Below, piece after piece: positions 37,013 through 47,606 of a stretch of 64,000 nt of DNA. Position numbers and translations under genes: made by a program. Positions within the stretch are counted from its first letter, which is position 1. Each line of letters starts with the position of its first letter. The notes beneath the pieces are model-generated. The model had not been told where the DNA came from and did not search any database. It saw only the letters and a list, made by a program, of their open reading frames with translations. The DNA comes from Phytoactinopolyspora mesophila (GTDB taxonomy: Bacteria; Actinomycetota; Actinomycetes; Jiangellales; Jiangellaceae), in the NCBI RefSeq assembly GCF_010122465.1, contig NZ_WLZY01000007.1, forward strand, positions 36,924 to 100,923, written 5' to 3'.

Positions 37013-40000
37013 TCAGGTGTTGAAGTATTTTCCCTCCGGGTGGTGTACGACAAATGCATCGGTCGATTGCTCGGGGTGGAGCTGATGCTCGTCCGAGAGT
37101 TTGACGCCGATCCGGTCCGGCTCGAGCAGATCGACGATCTTGGTCCGGTCTTCGAGGTCGGGGCACGCGCCGTAGCCCAGCGAGAACCGCGCACCGCGGT
37201 AGCCGAGCTTGAAGAACTCGGTGATGTCCTCAGCGTCCTCCGCAGCCACCGGCTTGTCGCCGTCGAACAGCAGCTCCTCACGGACCCGTCGATGCCAGTA
37301 CTCCGCCAGCGCCTCGGTCAGCTGCACTCCGAGACCGTGGACCTCGAGGTAGTCCCGGTAGGAGTCCTTCGCGAACAGTTCGTTCGCGAAGTCGGCGATC
37401 GGCTGGCCCATCGTGACCAGCTGCATCGGGATCACGTCGACCTGACCCGTCTGCTCGGCACGCTCACGCGAGCGGAAGAAGTCGGCCAGGCAGAGCCGGC
37501 GGTCGCGGCGCTGTCGCGGGAAGGAGAACCGGTGGCGCTCGGCAGCGCCTGGTTCGGGCGACTCGAGCACGACGACGTCGTCACCCTCGGAGACACACGG
37601 GAAGTACCCGTAGACGACGGCCGCGTGCGCCAGCACACCTTCGGTGGTCAGCTGATCAAGCCAGGCGCGCAACCGGGGCCGGCCCTCGGTCTCGACCAGT
37701 TCTTCGTACGACGGGCCCTCGCCGCCCTTGGCGCCGCGCAGGCCCCATTGCCCGAGGAACGTGGCCCGCTCGTCCAGCATGGCTGAGTAATCGGCCAACG
37801 GAACCCCGCGGACCACCCTGCTGCCCCAGAACGGCGGGGATGGCACCGGGACGTCCTCGGCCACGTCCGAGCGCGCGGGCACGTCGGTTTCGTCGTCCCC
37901 ACCACCTGCGGCCGCGCGGGCCGCCATGATCTTCTTGGAGCGTTCACGGCGCGCCTTGCGCTCGGCACGCTTCTTCTCCACTTCGTCGTCGACCTCGACG
38001 ACGCCGCCCTTTTTCTTGGTCATGATCGAGTCCATCAGCCGCAGCCCTTCGAAGGCATCGCGTGCGTAGCTGACTTCACCTTCGAAAATGTCGGCGAGGT
38101 CGTCCTCGACGTAAGCGCGGTTCAGCGCTGCTCCCCCCAGGACGACAGGCCAGGTCTGGGCCACGCCACGGGAGTTCATCTCTTCCAGGTTCTCTTTCAT
38201 GATCACCGTGGACTTGACGAGCAGGCCCGACATGCCGATGACGTCGGCGTCATGCTCGCCGGCGGCATCGAGAATCGCGTTGATCGGTTGTTTGATGCCG
38301 ATGTTCACGACGTCGTAGCCGTTGTTGGTCAGGATGATGTCGACCAGATTCTTGCCGATGTCGTGGACATCGCCCTTGACGGTGGCGAGCACGATGCGGC
38401 CCTTGCCGCCGCTGTCGTCTTTGTCCATGTGCGGTTCGAGATGCGCGACGGCGGTTTTCATCACCTCGGCCGACTGCAACACGAACGGCAGCTGCATCTG
38501 GCCCGAGCCGAACAATTCACCGACGGTCTTCATCCCGGACAGCAGGGTGTCGTTGATGATGTCCAGGGGTGAGCGTTCTGTCATCGCCTCGTCGAGGTCG
38601 GCCTCGAGACCGTTGCGCTCGCCGTCGACGATCCGCCGTTCGAGCCTTTCGGCCAGCGGCAACCCGGCGAGCTCTTCGGCCCGGCTCTGCCGGTTGGACG
38701 CGGCGGTGGCGCCCTCGAACAGCTCCATGAACTTCTGCAGGGGGTCGTAGCCCTCACGACGGCGGTCGTAGATCAGATCGAGAGCGGCCTCGCGCTGTTC
38801 GTCCGGGATACGTGCCATCGGCAAGATCTTCGACGCGTGCACAATGGCGGTGCTCAGACCGGCCTCGACGCACTCGTGCAGGAAGACCGAGTTGAGCACC
38901 TGCCGCGCGGCGGCGTTCAGACCGAACGAGACGTTCGAGATGCCCAGGGTGGTCTGCACGGTCGGGAACTCGGTAGTCAGCTGCCGGATCGCCTCGATGG
39001 TCTCGATCGCATCACGCCTGACCTCCTCCTGTCCCGTGGAGATCGGAAAGGTCAAAGTATCGACGACGATATCCTCGACGGCGACACCCCAGTTGGCGGT
39101 GAGGTCCTCGATCAGGCGCCGCGCCACCCGCATCTTCCACTCGGCGGTGCGGGCCTGTCCTTCTTCGTCGATACACAGGGCCACCACGGACGCGCCGTGT
39201 TCCGATGCGATCCGCATCGCTTTCTGGAACCGGGAGTCGGGACCGGACCCGTCCTCGTAGTTGACCGAGTTGATCACACAGCGCCCGCCGATGCGCTCCA
39301 GTCCGGCGCGGATCACTTCGGGCTCGGTGGAGTCCAGCATGATCGGCAGCGTCGAGGCGGTCGCCAACCTGCTGGCCAGCACGTCCATGTCGGCTACGCC
39401 ATCGCGGCCGACGAAGTCGACACAGAGATCGATCAGGTGCGCCCCCTCGCGGGTTTGCGCCCGCGCGATCTCGACGCAGTCGTCCCAGCGCTCCTCCGCC
39501 ATCGCCTCCCGGAACGCCTTGGAACCATTGGCGTTGGTACGTTCACCGATCATCAGCACGCTGGCGTCCTGGCGATACGGCACCGACTGGTACACCGAGG
39601 ACACCGCGGCCTCGCGCTGCGGCTCCCGGCGCGGCACCGATAGTTCGGACACCGCTTCGACGACCTTGCGCAGATGTTCCGGCGTGGTGCCACAGCAGCC
39701 ACCCACCATCTGGGTGCCGAACTCGGTGACGAACCCGCTCAGAGCTTCGGCCAAGGCATCCGGGCCGAGCGGGTAGACAGCGCCGTTGGGACCGATCTCC
39801 GGAAGGCCCGCATTGGGCATCACCGACAGCGGCACCTGGGCGTTCTGCGACAAATAGCGCAGATGCTCGCCCATCTCCGCCGGCCCGGTGGCGCAGTTCA
39901 TCCCGATCATGTCGATGCCCAGCGGCTCGAGCGCGGTCAGCGCCGCACCGATCTCGCTGCCCACCAGCATGGTGCCGGTCAGCTCGACGGTTACCTGCGC

Positions 40001-40573
40001 GACGATCGGCACCGTGCGTCCCTCGGCCTCCATAGCCCGCTTGGCGCCGAGAATCGAAGCCTTGGTCTGCAGTAGGTCCTGGCTGGTCTCGACCAGGACG
40101 ACGTCGATGCCTCCAGCCAGCATGCCGCGGACCTGTTCGATGTAGGCATCGCGGATCTCGGCATAAGTGATGTGACCGAGAGTGGGCAATTTGGTCCCCG
40201 GCCCCACCGAGCCGAGCACGAAACGAGGTTTGTCCGGGGTGGAGTACTCGTCAGCGCTCTCCCGCGCCAGCCGCGCTCCCGCCTCGGCAAGCTCACGAAT
40301 GCGCTCCGGGATGTCGTACTCCATGAGGTTCGGCAGGTTGGTGCCGAACGTGTTGGTCTCGATCAGGTCGGAGCCGACCTCGAGAAAACCCCGGTGCACC
40401 TGTTTGACGGCATCAGGACGGGTCACGTTGAGGATCTCGTTACAGCCCTCCAGCCCGTCGAAATCGTCCAGCGTGAGGTCTTGAGCCTGCAGTTGGGTGC
40501 CCATCGCGCCGTCGGCGACGAGAACGCGCTGACTCAACGCGCTCAGGAACGCATTCTCAGCCACGATGCTCAC
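37013..40573 (-). CDS. metH: MetH, cobalamin-dependent methionine synthase
   Basis: Transfers a methyl group from methyl-tetrahydrofolate to homocysteine. The 1186-residue product has all four modules: homocysteine domain (DGAMGTQLQAQ, zinc cysteines in GGCCGTTPEH), pterin domain (MIGERTNANGSKAFREA), B12 cap and B12-binding domain (GDVHDIGKNLVDIIL with the lower-ligand His), and the C-terminal activation domain (RFSLGYGACPDLEDR). A charged Lys/Arg/Glu linker near residue 890 precedes the last domain. It follows adoK by 121 bases. No B12 riboswitch is recognisable upstream. Confidence 0.97.
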   Translation of the reverse strand: MSIVAENAFLSALSQRVLVADGAMGTQLQAQDLTLDDFDGLEGCNEILNVTRPDAVKQVHRGFLEVGSDLIETNTFGTNLPNLMEYDIPERIRELAEAGARLARESADEYSTPDKPRFVLGSVGPGTKLPTLGHITYAEIRDAYIEQVRGMLAGGIDVVLVETSQDLLQTKASILGAKRAMEAEGRTVPIVAQVTVELTGTMLVGSEIGAALTALEPLGIDMIGMNCATGPAEMGEHLRYLSQNAQVPLSVMPNAGLPEIGPNGAVYPLGPDALAEALSGFVTEFGTQMVGGCCGTTPEHLRKVVEAVSELSVPRREPQREAAVSSVYQSVPYRQDASVLMIGERTNANGSKAFREAMAEERWDDCVEIARAQTREGAHLIDLCVDFVGRDGVADMDVLASRLATASTLPIMLDSTEPEVIRAGLERIGGRCVINSVNYEDGSGPDSRFQKAMRIASEHGASVVALCIDEEGQARTAEWKMRVARRLIEDLTANWGVAVEDIVVDTLTFPISTGQEEVRRDAIETIEAIRQLTTEFPTVQTTLGISNVSFGLNAAARQVLNSVFLHECVEAGLSTAIVHASKILPMARIPDEQREAALDLIYDRRREGYDPLQKFMELFEGATAASNRQSRAEELAGLPLAERLERRIVDGERNGLEADLDEAMTERSPLDIINDTLLSGMKTVGELFGSGQMQLPFVLQSAEVMKTAVAHLEPHMDKDDSGGKGRIVLATVKGDVHDIGKNLVDIILTNNGYDVVNIGIKQPINAILDAAGEHDADVIGMSGLLVKSTVIMKENLEEMNSRGVAQTWPVVLGGAALNRAYVEDDLADIFEGEVSYARDAFEGLRLMDSIMTKKKGGVVEVDDEVEKKRAERKARRERSKKIMAARAAAGGGDDETDVPARSDVAEDVPVPSPPFWGSRVVRGVPLADYSAMLDERATFLGQWGLRGAKGGEGPSYEELVETEGRPRLRAWLDQLTTEGVLAHAAVVYGYFPCVSEGDDVVVLESPEPGAAERHRFSFPRQRRDRRLCLADFFRSRERAEQTGQVDVIPMQLVTMGQPIADFANELFAKDSYRDYLEVHGLGVQLTEALAEYWHRRVREELLFDGDKPVAAEDAEDITEFFKLGYRGARFSLGYGACPDLEDRTKIVDLLEPDRIGVKLSDEHQLHPEQSTDAFVVHHPEGKYFNT

Positions 40574-40694
40574 CTCCTTGTCTGCAACGTCCGTCCGACA
40601 CCATTGTGTTCCAGATCACTGATGACGCTCGGGCGTACACACGTCCTCCTGTCGTTCTCCCGTCTCCTAATGCGCCGCGTTCATCAGTTGTGTA

Positions 40695-41678
40695 CTAGGT
40701 CAACGGAGCCAAGACCGGTGCGATCTCGGCCGCGGCATCCTGGCCGTACGCGTCGGCGAATCGTTTGGCGAAGGCGTCCGCCTTCAGCTCGTAGTCCTGA
40801 CCACCGAGCGTTTCGAGGACGATGGTGGCCAGCACGCCGCCCACCTGCATGGCCCGCTCGGTGGAGATCCCGTGCGCGAGACCGGAGAAGAAGCCGACCC
40901 GGAAAGCGTCACCGATACCGGTCGGATCGACTTCCTGCTTGGCAGGGACGCTGGGCACCGAAACGGTCTCGCCGCTGTTGGAACGCAACCTGGCCCCCGC
41001 AGGGCCGAGCGTCGTCATCCACGAGTCGACCCGGCCGAGCACGTCAGCCTCCGACCAGCCCGTCTTCTCCAGTAGCAGGCTGTGTTCGTACTCGTTGGTG
41101 AACAGGTAAGCGGCACCGTCAACCAGGCCGCGGAGCTCCTCACCGGTCATCCGGGCCACCTGCTGGCCGATATCGGCGACGAAGCGGTAATCACGCTCCC
41201 GGCACTCCTGTGTGTGGCGCAACATCGCCATCGGATCGTTCGGGCAGATCAGCACCAGGTCGAGTCCGCCGACGCGGTCGGCGATCGGTGTGAGCTCGAT
41301 GTTACGAGCGTCTGCCATCGCCCCGGTGTAGAAGGATGCGATCTGGCTCTGGGTCTCGTCGGTGGTGCAGACGAATCGAGCAGTGTGTTTGTCGTCCGAG
41401 ACCAGCACCGAGGCGGTATCCACCCCGTGCTGGTCCAGGAACTCCTGGTACTCGTTGAAGTCACGCCCGACGGCCCCGACGAGCAGTGGAGTCAACCCCA
41501 TCTTGGCGAATCCGAGCGCGATGTTGCCCGCCGTTCCACCTCGACGGATGTCGAGGCGGTCGATCAGGAAGGACAACGACACCTGATCGAGTTGGTCGGT
41601 CACGAACTGGTCGGCGAACTTACCGGGAAAGACCATCAGATGGTCGGTGGCGATAGATCCGGTCACTGCAATGCGCAC
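40695..41678 (-). CDS. adoK: Adenosine kinase (AdoK), PfkB family
   Basis: Phosphorylates adenosine to AMP, removing a product of SAH hydrolysis. The 327-residue product begins RIAVTGSIATDHLMVFPGKF and continues LSFLIDRLDIRRGGTAGNIA, close to mycobacterial adenosine kinase (Rv2202c type), with the PfkB signature DPTGIGDAFRVGFF holding the catalytic Asp. The GTG at 41678 has a perfect GAGGAG 6 bases upstream; the open frame before it is not conserved. The setting between metK and metH supports adenosine rather than sugar as substrate. Confidence 0.9.
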   Translation of the reverse strand: MRIAVTGSIATDHLMVFPGKFADQFVTDQLDQVSLSFLIDRLDIRRGGTAGNIALGFAKMGLTPLLVGAVGRDFNEYQEFLDQHGVDTASVLVSDDKHTARFVCTTDETQSQIASFYTGAMADARNIELTPIADRVGGLDLVLICPNDPMAMLRHTQECRERDYRFVADIGQQVARMTGEELRGLVDGAAYLFTNEYEHSLLLEKTGWSEADVLGRVDSWMTTLGPAGARLRSNSGETVSVPSVPAKQEVDPTGIGDAFRVGFFSGLAHGISTERAMQVGGVLATIVLETLGGQDYELKADAFAKRFADAYGQDAAAEIAPVLAPLT

Positions 41679-41779
41679 GGGTTTCTCCTCGTCGTCGGGG
41701 CGGTGGCCGCCGGCGTTGATGAATAGCGGGGGTCGTGGACCGGCGGCATCGTCTGCCGCCGAGCCCACCAGGGCACGTA

Positions 41780-42976
41780 CTAGACCCTGGCCGCTGCCCT
41801 CAGCTGGTCCACCCGGTCTGTGCGCTCCCAGGGCAGGTCGACGTCCGTGCGGCCAAAGTGGCCATAGGCAGCCGTCGGGGCGTAGATCGGCCGCAAGAGG
41901 TCCAGATCGCGCACGATCGCCGCGGGGCGCAGGTCAAAGACCTCTTCGATGGCCATCTGAATCTTGGCGGGGTCGACCTTCTCGCTGCCGAAGGTCTCGA
42001 TGAACAGACCGACGGGCGCGGCCTTGCCGATGGCGTAGGCGACCTGCACCTCGATCTTGTCGGCCAGGCCGGCGGCGACGGCATTCTTGGCCACCCAGCG
42101 CAGCGCGTAAGCGGCCGAGCGGTCCACCTTGGACGGGTCCTTGCCGGAGAACGCGCCGCCGCCGTGACGTGCGTAGCCGCCGTAGGTGTCCACGATGATC
42201 TTCCGGCCGGTCAAGCCGGCGTCACCCACCGGGCCGCCGATGACGAACCGGCCGGTCGGGTTGACCAGCAACCGGGTGTTGGAAGTGTCCAGGCCGAGCG
42301 CCTCGATCTCCGGCTTCATGACCTGGTCACGAACGTCGACGGTCAGCATCTCTTCGAGGTCGATGTCAGCGGCGTGCTGGCTCGACACGACGACGGTCTC
42401 CAGCCGCACCGGCTTGCCGTCCTCGTACTCCACGGTGACCTGAGTCTTGCCGTCCGGACGCAGATACGGCAGAGCGCCGTTCTTACGGACCTCCGTCAAG
42501 CGGCGCGACAGCCGGTGCGCCAGCGCGATCGGCAACGGCATCAATTCCGGCGTCTCGGTGCACGCGAAGCCGAACATCAAGCCTTGGTCACCGGCGCCCT
42601 GAGCGGCGATCTCGTCCTTGTCGCCCTCGACTCGGGCCTCGAACGCGGTGTCCACACCCTGCGCGATGTCCGGGGACTGCGCATCGATGGCAACGTTGAC
42701 GCCACAGGATGCGCCGTCGAAGCCCTTCGCGGAGGAGTCATAGCCGATCTCCAGGATGCGCTCGCGCACCACGGACGGGATGTCCACATAACCCGCGGTG
42801 GTGACTTCACCGGCCACGTGGACCTGGCCGGTGGTGATCAGTGTCTCGCACGCTACCCGGGACTTCGGATCCTGTTCGAGCATCGCGTCCAGGATCGAGT
42901 CGCTGATCGCGTCGCTCATCTTGTCGGGATGCCCCTCGGTAACCGACTCGCTGGTGAACAAACGTCGATGTGCCAT
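41780..42976 (-). CDS. metK: MetK, S-adenosylmethionine synthetase
   Basis: Makes SAM from methionine and ATP. The 398-residue product starts [19 protein letters not shown], then has [30 protein letters not shown] and, near the end, [16 protein letters not shown], all canonical. The ATG at 42976 has GAGAG about 9 bases upstream; the frame runs further up without family resemblance. It follows the methyltransferase fusion by 106 bases, with a hairpin between, so it may have its own promoter as well as read-through. Confidence 0.97.
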   Translation of the reverse strand: MAHRRLFTSESVTEGHPDKMSDAISDSILDAMLEQDPKSRVACETLITTGQVHVAGEVTTAGYVDIPSVVRERILEIGYDSSAKGFDGASCGVNVAIDAQSPDIAQGVDTAFEARVEGDKDEIAAQGAGDQGLMFGFACTETPELMPLPIALAHRLSRRLTEVRKNGALPYLRPDGKTQVTVEYEDGKPVRLETVVVSSQHAADIDLEEMLTVDVRDQVMKPEIEALGLDTSNTRLLVNPTGRFVIGGPVGDAGLTGRKIIVDTYGGYARHGGGAFSGKDPSKVDRSAAYALRWVAKNAVAAGLADKIEVQVAYAIGKAAPVGLFIETFGSEKVDPAKIQMAIEEVFDLRPAAIVRDLDLLRPIYAPTAAYGHFGRTDVDLPWERTDRVDQLRAAARV

Positions 42977-43045
42977 AACTGTTAACTCTCTTCTCTGTCT
43001 TGACGGTCGCGCTGTGCCGCGCCGGTCAGGGAACACGTCTTTTGG

Positions 43046-43072
43046 GGCCCGGAGCCGAATAGGCTCCGGGCC
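43046..43072 (-). terminator. Hairpin between GSMT-SDMT and metK
   Basis: GGCCCGGAGCC and GGCTCCGGGCC pair perfectly over 11 bp with a 5-base loop, 11 bases after the methyltransferase stop. No U-tract follows on the minus strand. It may end most methyltransferase transcripts or reduce read-through into metK. Confidence 0.7.
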
Positions 43073-43082
43073 TCCGAAGGTC

Positions 43083-44792
43083 TTACCGGCGCGCGACGAA
43101 GACGCCCCATGCGAGGTTCCCGGCGTTCCCGCCGTTGACCCAATTCTTCAAGCCCGCCTTCATTCGCTCCTGGTACTCCGAGCTCACCCGGCCGTCCAGG
43201 TCGCTTGTCCGCTTCTCGAGCTCATTCAGCACGCGGCCATAGTGTTGCGGCAATTGCGCGCTTTCGTCGTGGAACTCCACCTGGCCGAGGCCGAGTCGCC
43301 AAAGCTCACGGCGGTAGTAATCGGGCGAGCCCATGGTCTCGAGTTGCAGCCTGGCCAGAATCGGCTCCAGCGCTCCCCGCGGGCAATCGTCGGCGGCCAT
43401 CGGGTCGGTGAAGATGAACGTCCCGCTCGGCCGCAGAACACGGGTCGCTTCCTCGAGCACCCGGCTGCGATCGCCGCTGTGCAAGAACGCGTCCTGCGAC
43501 CAGATGACGTCGTAGGAATTGTCTTCGAACGGCAGGTCCTCGAATGAACCGTCGACGACAGTGATCAGGTCGTCGAGATTCTGCTCACGGTTGAGCTTGC
43601 GGTTTCGCTCGTTCTCGACCTCACTGAGGTTGAGACAGGTGACTTTGCAGCCGAATGTCTTCGCCAGGTAACGAGCCGATCCTCCGTAGCCAGCACCGAG
43701 GTCGAGAATCTTCGTGTCTTCATCCAGCTTGAGTGCCGCTGCCATCTGCTCGACGGTTCGGCGGCTCGCGGTGGCGATGTCTTCGTCGGGCGAGGCGTAG
43801 AGGCCGACGTGGATGTCTTCGCCGCCCCACACGATCGCGTAGAAGTTGTCCGCGTCATCAGAGTTGTAGTAGTCACGCGCCACGTTGACGGTGGACGAGT
43901 ACACGTCGGTCAACTCCTCATCCGGCCGGTAACGCTTCTCTGCCACGTGGATGAAGAAATCTGGCTCGTCCTCGCGGTACGTCTGCTGGAAATCGCCATA
44001 AGTCTCGATGCGCTGGAATCCAACCTCGCGCATGAGCCGCCGCACATAGTTCTTCCGCAACGGGTACATATTGAGGTGGTATTCAGAGCCATCCGCGAAG
44101 TTATAGCGGAAACGCGCCAACCCGTCGTCGACATGTTCCGGCACAGCGGAGACATCTTCACCGCAATAGTAATATGTATGCTTCGACGAAAAGCCTTGAT
44201 CGAGGATCGAGTCGTAATTACGCTGATCTAGAATCAAGATTCCGTCATGCTTGAGCATTGCATAAAATTCAGCGAGCGCCTTACGCCGGTCGCGCTCGGT
44301 GAACAGGTGGGTAAATGAATTACCAAGACACACGATTGCGTCATATTCACCATGCACGTCACGGTTGAGCCAGCGCCAGTCGGCGTTTACCACGCGAAGG
44401 ATGTGACCACCGTGCTTGACGCCGTTCTCGAAGGCCTTGGCCAGCATCTGCGGACTGCCGTCGGCGCTGACCGTCTCGAACCCCTCTTCGAGGAGCCGCA
44501 CGGAATGAAATCCGGTACCGGTGGCCACGTCCAGCACCTTGCGCACGCCGTGCTTCTTCAATTGCTCGACGAAGAAGGTGCCCTCGCTCTCCGAGCGCGC
44601 CTTCCAGTCGATCAGCTCGTCCCACTTGTCGACGAAGCCCGTGACGTATTCTTCGGTGTAGTGATCGGTGGTGCGAACTTCTAGCGGATCGTCACCGAAG
44701 TCCTGGTGAACATCGGGGTTACCGGATGACTCCGGCTCCGGCTCCTTGGCTCTGCCTGCAACTTCAACGGCTTCGCTGTTCTTTCTCGCCAT
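43083..44792 (-). CDS. Fused glycine/sarcosine and sarcosine/dimethylglycine N-methyltransferase (betaine synthesis)
   Basis: Makes the osmoprotectant glycine betaine by three SAM-dependent methylations of glycine. The 569-residue product has two methyltransferase domains. The first (about 1-285) has motif [13 protein letters not shown] at residue 86 and [10 protein letters not shown], typical of GSMT. The second (about 300-569) has [20 protein letters not shown] at residue 362 and [12 protein letters not shown], typical of SDMT. Fusion of the two is known in Actinopolyspora halophila, with similar length. The ATG at 44792 has GGGAG 7 bases upstream. metK, adoK, metH and ahcY downstream recycle the SAH it releases. 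Confidence 0.93.
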   Translation of the reverse strand: MARKNSEAVEVAGRAKEPEPESSGNPDVHQDFGDDPLEVRTTDHYTEEYVTGFVDKWDELIDWKARSESEGTFFVEQLKKHGVRKVLDVATGTGFHSVRLLEEGFETVSADGSPQMLAKAFENGVKHGGHILRVVNADWRWLNRDVHGEYDAIVCLGNSFTHLFTERDRRKALAEFYAMLKHDGILILDQRNYDSILDQGFSSKHTYYYCGEDVSAVPEHVDDGLARFRYNFADGSEYHLNMYPLRKNYVRRLMREVGFQRIETYGDFQQTYREDEPDFFIHVAEKRYRPDEELTDVYSSTVNVARDYYNSDDADNFYAIVWGGEDIHVGLYASPDEDIATASRRTVEQMAAALKLDEDTKILDLGAGYGGSARYLAKTFGCKVTCLNLSEVENERNRKLNREQNLDDLITVVDGSFEDLPFEDNSYDVIWSQDAFLHSGDRSRVLEEATRVLRPSGTFIFTDPMAADDCPRGALEPILARLQLETMGSPDYYRRELWRLGLGQVEFHDESAQLPQHYGRVLNELEKRTSDLDGRVSSEYQERMKAGLKNWVNGGNAGNLAWGVFVARR

Positions 44793-44975
44793 GCACAACT
44801 CCCAGTGTTCACGCAGCCCGCCGGACATGCGGTGGCCGAAGCATCGTTGGGTCAGCCGCCAGCAGCCCTCGTAAGCCGGATCTGGTCGCAGGCGGCGTGC
44901 GCCTTGGCACAGACGCTTTCCGCCCGCCTCTCGTCCGACACCCGTCGGTATTTCACAGGACCGGTCCCAGCGTCA

Positions 44976-45003
44976 CGACGCGGCCTGCTGCTCGGCCGCG
45001 TCG
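44976..45003 (-). promoter_or_regulatory. 5' leader hairpin of the betaine gene
   Basis: CGACGCGGCC and GGCCGCGTCG pair perfectly over 10 bp with an 8-base loop. It would begin a few bases after the predicted transcription start and may stabilise or control the ~215-base leader. Confidence 0.45.
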
Positions 45004-45013
45004 CACGCTTAAT

Positions 45014-45042
45014 ACGCTAAAGGATGCGATCGGACATATCAA
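45014..45042 (-). promoter_or_regulatory. Promoter candidate for GSMT-SDMT
   Basis: On the minus strand TTGATA (45042-45037) and TAGCGT (45019-45014) are separated by 17 bases, a good housekeeping-sigma arrangement. It would give a leader of about 215 bases before the ATG at 44792. Confidence 0.5.
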
Positions 45043-45520
45043 CTCTCGCCCCAAGAATGCGCCCTGACCTGGGCATTTTCCGAGAATTCAGATGGAAGAT
45101 CAACACAAGTCCCGGAAGCCTTCCCGGGGCACTAGATCAGCCCAGATTCAATGCCGTAAAGTAGTGACGTTATCCCACCTTGTTTGCATGATCATTGCTG
45201 GTGGACCGCACATTGCGGAGAATGCTCGGAGCGCTGATCGGATCCTCACAACGCGATGGAACTGACATTATCAGCTTGTCTAGAAATGTTCCCATCAGCG
45301 CAACCGTTTCAAATAGCGCAACTTTTTCGCCTTTTCTTTACTGTCGCCTAGTCAGTGAGAATGTCGCCATTTGCCTAGGTCAGGGCCGTGTTTCAGGCCC
45401 TCCCGGGCGGATCCCGCCGGTCCACCATGTGGTACAAGGGACCATCCTCAGCGGCACCCGCTGACTCGCCGGGGACCCCGCGGCTGTCGCGACGACGCTC
45501 GAACGTGGTCGAATACGAGC

Positions 45521-46015
45521 ATGGTCTCCACCGACGACGCACTGCCGATCGTGTCCGCTGGTGTCGTTCTGCTGATCGGTCTGTGCCTGACCATCGCCTG
45601 GATACCCGCTCGCGGCCGGTATCCAGGGGGACTCCCCGCCCGAGTCGCCATCTCGCTAGGGGTGGCCGCGATCGCCTGGGAGCCGGTGGGGCTAGGTGTG
45701 CTCGGCGCGGTCTTGAGCGCCATGGGGGTGGCCATCTGGTGGGCCGGCCGGCCGGAACCTGAGCTGCCACGTCCCCGTCGACGAGGTCTCGTCATAGCTG
45801 CCGTCGTGAGCGGCCTGCTGGTGCTCGCCTCTCTGGATGGGTGGGGTCCCTTCGCCCGCGTACACGAAGACATCCGCGCCATCGCCACGGTGTTCGTCGT
45901 CGCTGTGTGCCTTCTCGGCACCCTTGCCGTCGCCGACCGCGCACGTGTCACGTTCCGGGATGCGCTACGCAGGCGAATCGAACAGAGCAGCCAGCACCCG
46001 ACGATGTCCGCCTGA
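45521..46015 (+). CDS. Hypothetical membrane protein, 164 residues
   Basis: I do not recognise a family. The product has four likely membrane segments: ALPIVSAGVVLLIGLCLTIA near the start, VAISLGVAAIAWEPVGLGVL, GLVIAAVVSGLLVLASL, and TVFVVAVCLLGTLAVA, and a basic C-terminus. The ATG at 45521 is chosen because the hydrophobic pattern starts there; the ribosome site is weak. It is alone on the plus strand between the divergent betaine operon and convergent miaB. Confidence 0.6.
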   Translation: MVSTDDALPIVSAGVVLLIGLCLTIAWIPARGRYPGGLPARVAISLGVAAIAWEPVGLGVLGAVLSAMGVAIWWAGRPEPELPRPRRRGLVIAAVVSGLLVLASLDGWGPFARVHEDIRAIATVFVVAVCLLGTLAVADRARVTFRDALRRRIEQSSQHPTMSA

Positions 46016-46087
46016 TCACGCCAGCTCGTAGCGCACGGCCAGCGCGAACAGGCAGTCGCCGGGCGGCGTGCCCATTTGCCCCGCGTT

Positions 46088-47593
46088 CTAAGGTGCTGCG
46101 CAGCCGGGCGCGGCCACCGGTTCCGGCGGCGGAGCGCCCAGAGCCGGCATGCCCAGCAGCACCCGCCCCTGGCCGTCGTCAGCCTGCGAGGCACGCGTGG
46201 CTCGCTCATAGGCGTCACCAGCCCGGGTGGGGCGAACCTCGTACCGCCCTCCGGCGAGTGCCGAGTCAGCGACCAGGTGGTGCGGCGCAGCACGCGTGAC
46301 CTCGACGGTCACGATGTCGCCCGGCCGGGGCAACGGCGTGTTGGCGGGCACGGCGAAGTGCACGAGACGGTTGTCCCGCGCCCGGCCTGAGAGCCGCTGG
46401 TACTTCTCATCCTTGCGGCCTTCGCCGTCGGCCACCAGGACCTCGACCTCTGCTCCGACCAGCCCGCCGGCCTCGCTCCACGCGACCTCGTCGACCAGAG
46501 CGGCCAACCGCTGATACCGCTCTTTGACGACGTCTGGCGGCACCTGCTCCTCCATCTCGGCGGCAGGAGTCCCCGGCCGCTTGGAGTACTGGAACGTGAA
46601 AGCCGAGGCGAACCGGGCCTCGCGCACCACGTGCAGCGTCTGTTCGAAGTCCGCGTCCGTCTCACCTGGGAAACCAACGATGATGTCGGTAGTGATGGCC
46701 GCGTGTGGCATCGCTTCCCGGACCCGGCCCACAATGTCCAGGTAACGCTGCTGCCGATACGACCTGCGCATTGCCCGCAGGATCCGGTCTGAGCCGGACT
46801 GCAGTGGCATGTGCAGTTGCGGCATCACCGTGGGTGTCTCCGCCATGGCGGCGATGACGTCGTCGGTGAAGTCACGCGGATGCGGGCTGGTGAACCGCAC
46901 CCGTTCCAGGCCGTCGACGGCGCCCACGGCTCTGAGCAGCTTGCCGAACGCGTAACGGTCGCCGAACTCGACACCGTACGCGTTGACGTTCTGCCCTAAC
47001 AGCGTGACCTCGATGACGCCGTCGGACACGAGCGCCTCGACCTCGGCGAGAACGTCGCCCGGGCGGCGGTCCTTCTCGCGTCCGCGCAACGCGGGCACGA
47101 TGCAGAAGGTACAGGTGTTGTTGCACCCTACGCTGACGGCTACCCAGGCAGAGTACGGACTCTCCCGTCGCGAAGGTAGCGAGGACGGAAAGACCTCCAG
47201 CGCCTCGACGATCTCGACCTGCGCCTCCTGCTCTATCCGCGCACGCTCCAGCAGCGCCGGTAGTGAACCGACGTTGTGGGTCCCGAAGACGACATCGACC
47301 CACGGCGCGCGTCGGACGATCTCGTCCCGGTCTTTCTGCGCCAGACAACCGCCCACGGCGATCTGCATACCCTCCCGGCCGGCCTTCACCGAGGCCAGGT
47401 GGCCGAGGTTGCCGTAGAGCTTGTTGTCCGCGTTCTCCCGGACGGCACAGGTGTTGAGCACGACGACGTCCGCCCGCCGGACGTCGTCGGCCTTGGTCAA
47501 ACCGGCATCGTCAAGCAACCCGGCCAGCCGCTCGGAGTCGTGGACGTTCATCTGGCACCCGAAGGTGCGGACATGGTAAGTACGCTCGCTCAT
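46088..47593 (-). CDS. miaB: MiaB, tRNA ms2i6A37 methylthiotransferase
   Basis: Radical-SAM enzyme that adds methylthio to i6A37 made by MiaA. The 501-residue product has the N-terminal cluster cysteines in [24 protein letters not shown] and VGGCLAQKD, the radical-SAM motif [16 protein letters not shown], and a C-terminal TRAM domain near [16 protein letters not shown]. It has a ~50-residue extra C-terminal tail. Its start lies 13 bases after the TRAP permease stop, so it may be co-transcribed with that operon. Confidence 0.96.
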   Translation of the reverse strand: MSERTYHVRTFGCQMNVHDSERLAGLLDDAGLTKADDVRRADVVVLNTCAVRENADNKLYGNLGHLASVKAGREGMQIAVGGCLAQKDRDEIVRRAPWVDVVFGTHNVGSLPALLERARIEQEAQVEIVEALEVFPSSLPSRRESPYSAWVAVSVGCNNTCTFCIVPALRGREKDRRPGDVLAEVEALVSDGVIEVTLLGQNVNAYGVEFGDRYAFGKLLRAVGAVDGLERVRFTSPHPRDFTDDVIAAMAETPTVMPQLHMPLQSGSDRILRAMRRSYRQQRYLDIVGRVREAMPHAAITTDIIVGFPGETDADFEQTLHVVREARFASAFTFQYSKRPGTPAAEMEEQVPPDVVKERYQRLAALVDEVAWSEAGGLVGAEVEVLVADGEGRKDEKYQRLSGRARDNRLVHFAVPANTPLPRPGDIVTVEVTRAAPHHLVADSALAGGRYEVRPTRAGDAYERATRASQADDGQGRVLLGMPALGAPPPEPVAAPGCAAP

Positions 47594-47606
47594 CTCAGTA
47601 CCAAGG

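Larger units (their letters stand above)
44793..45520. other. Long gene-free region upstream of GSMT-SDMT (728 bp)
   Basis: The left part is the structured leader and promoter of the betaine gene. The stretch 45040-45380 is clearly poorer in GC than the rest of the window, with runs such as ACTTTTTCGCC and no convincing frame. A hairpin with one bulge (CCCGGAAG/CTTCCCGGG) lies near 45111-45128. The region could be an extended control region or the remains of transferred DNA. Confidence 0.55.

Noticed and set aside
40574..40694. Possible cobalamin riboswitch before metH
   Set aside because: The gap is only 121 bases and no B12-box-like sequence or long fold is visible. The same holds before nrdJ.
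42977..43082. Possible SAM riboswitch before metK
   Set aside because: The gap is 106 bases and consists of a simple hairpin plus spacer; none of the SAM riboswitch signatures are seen.
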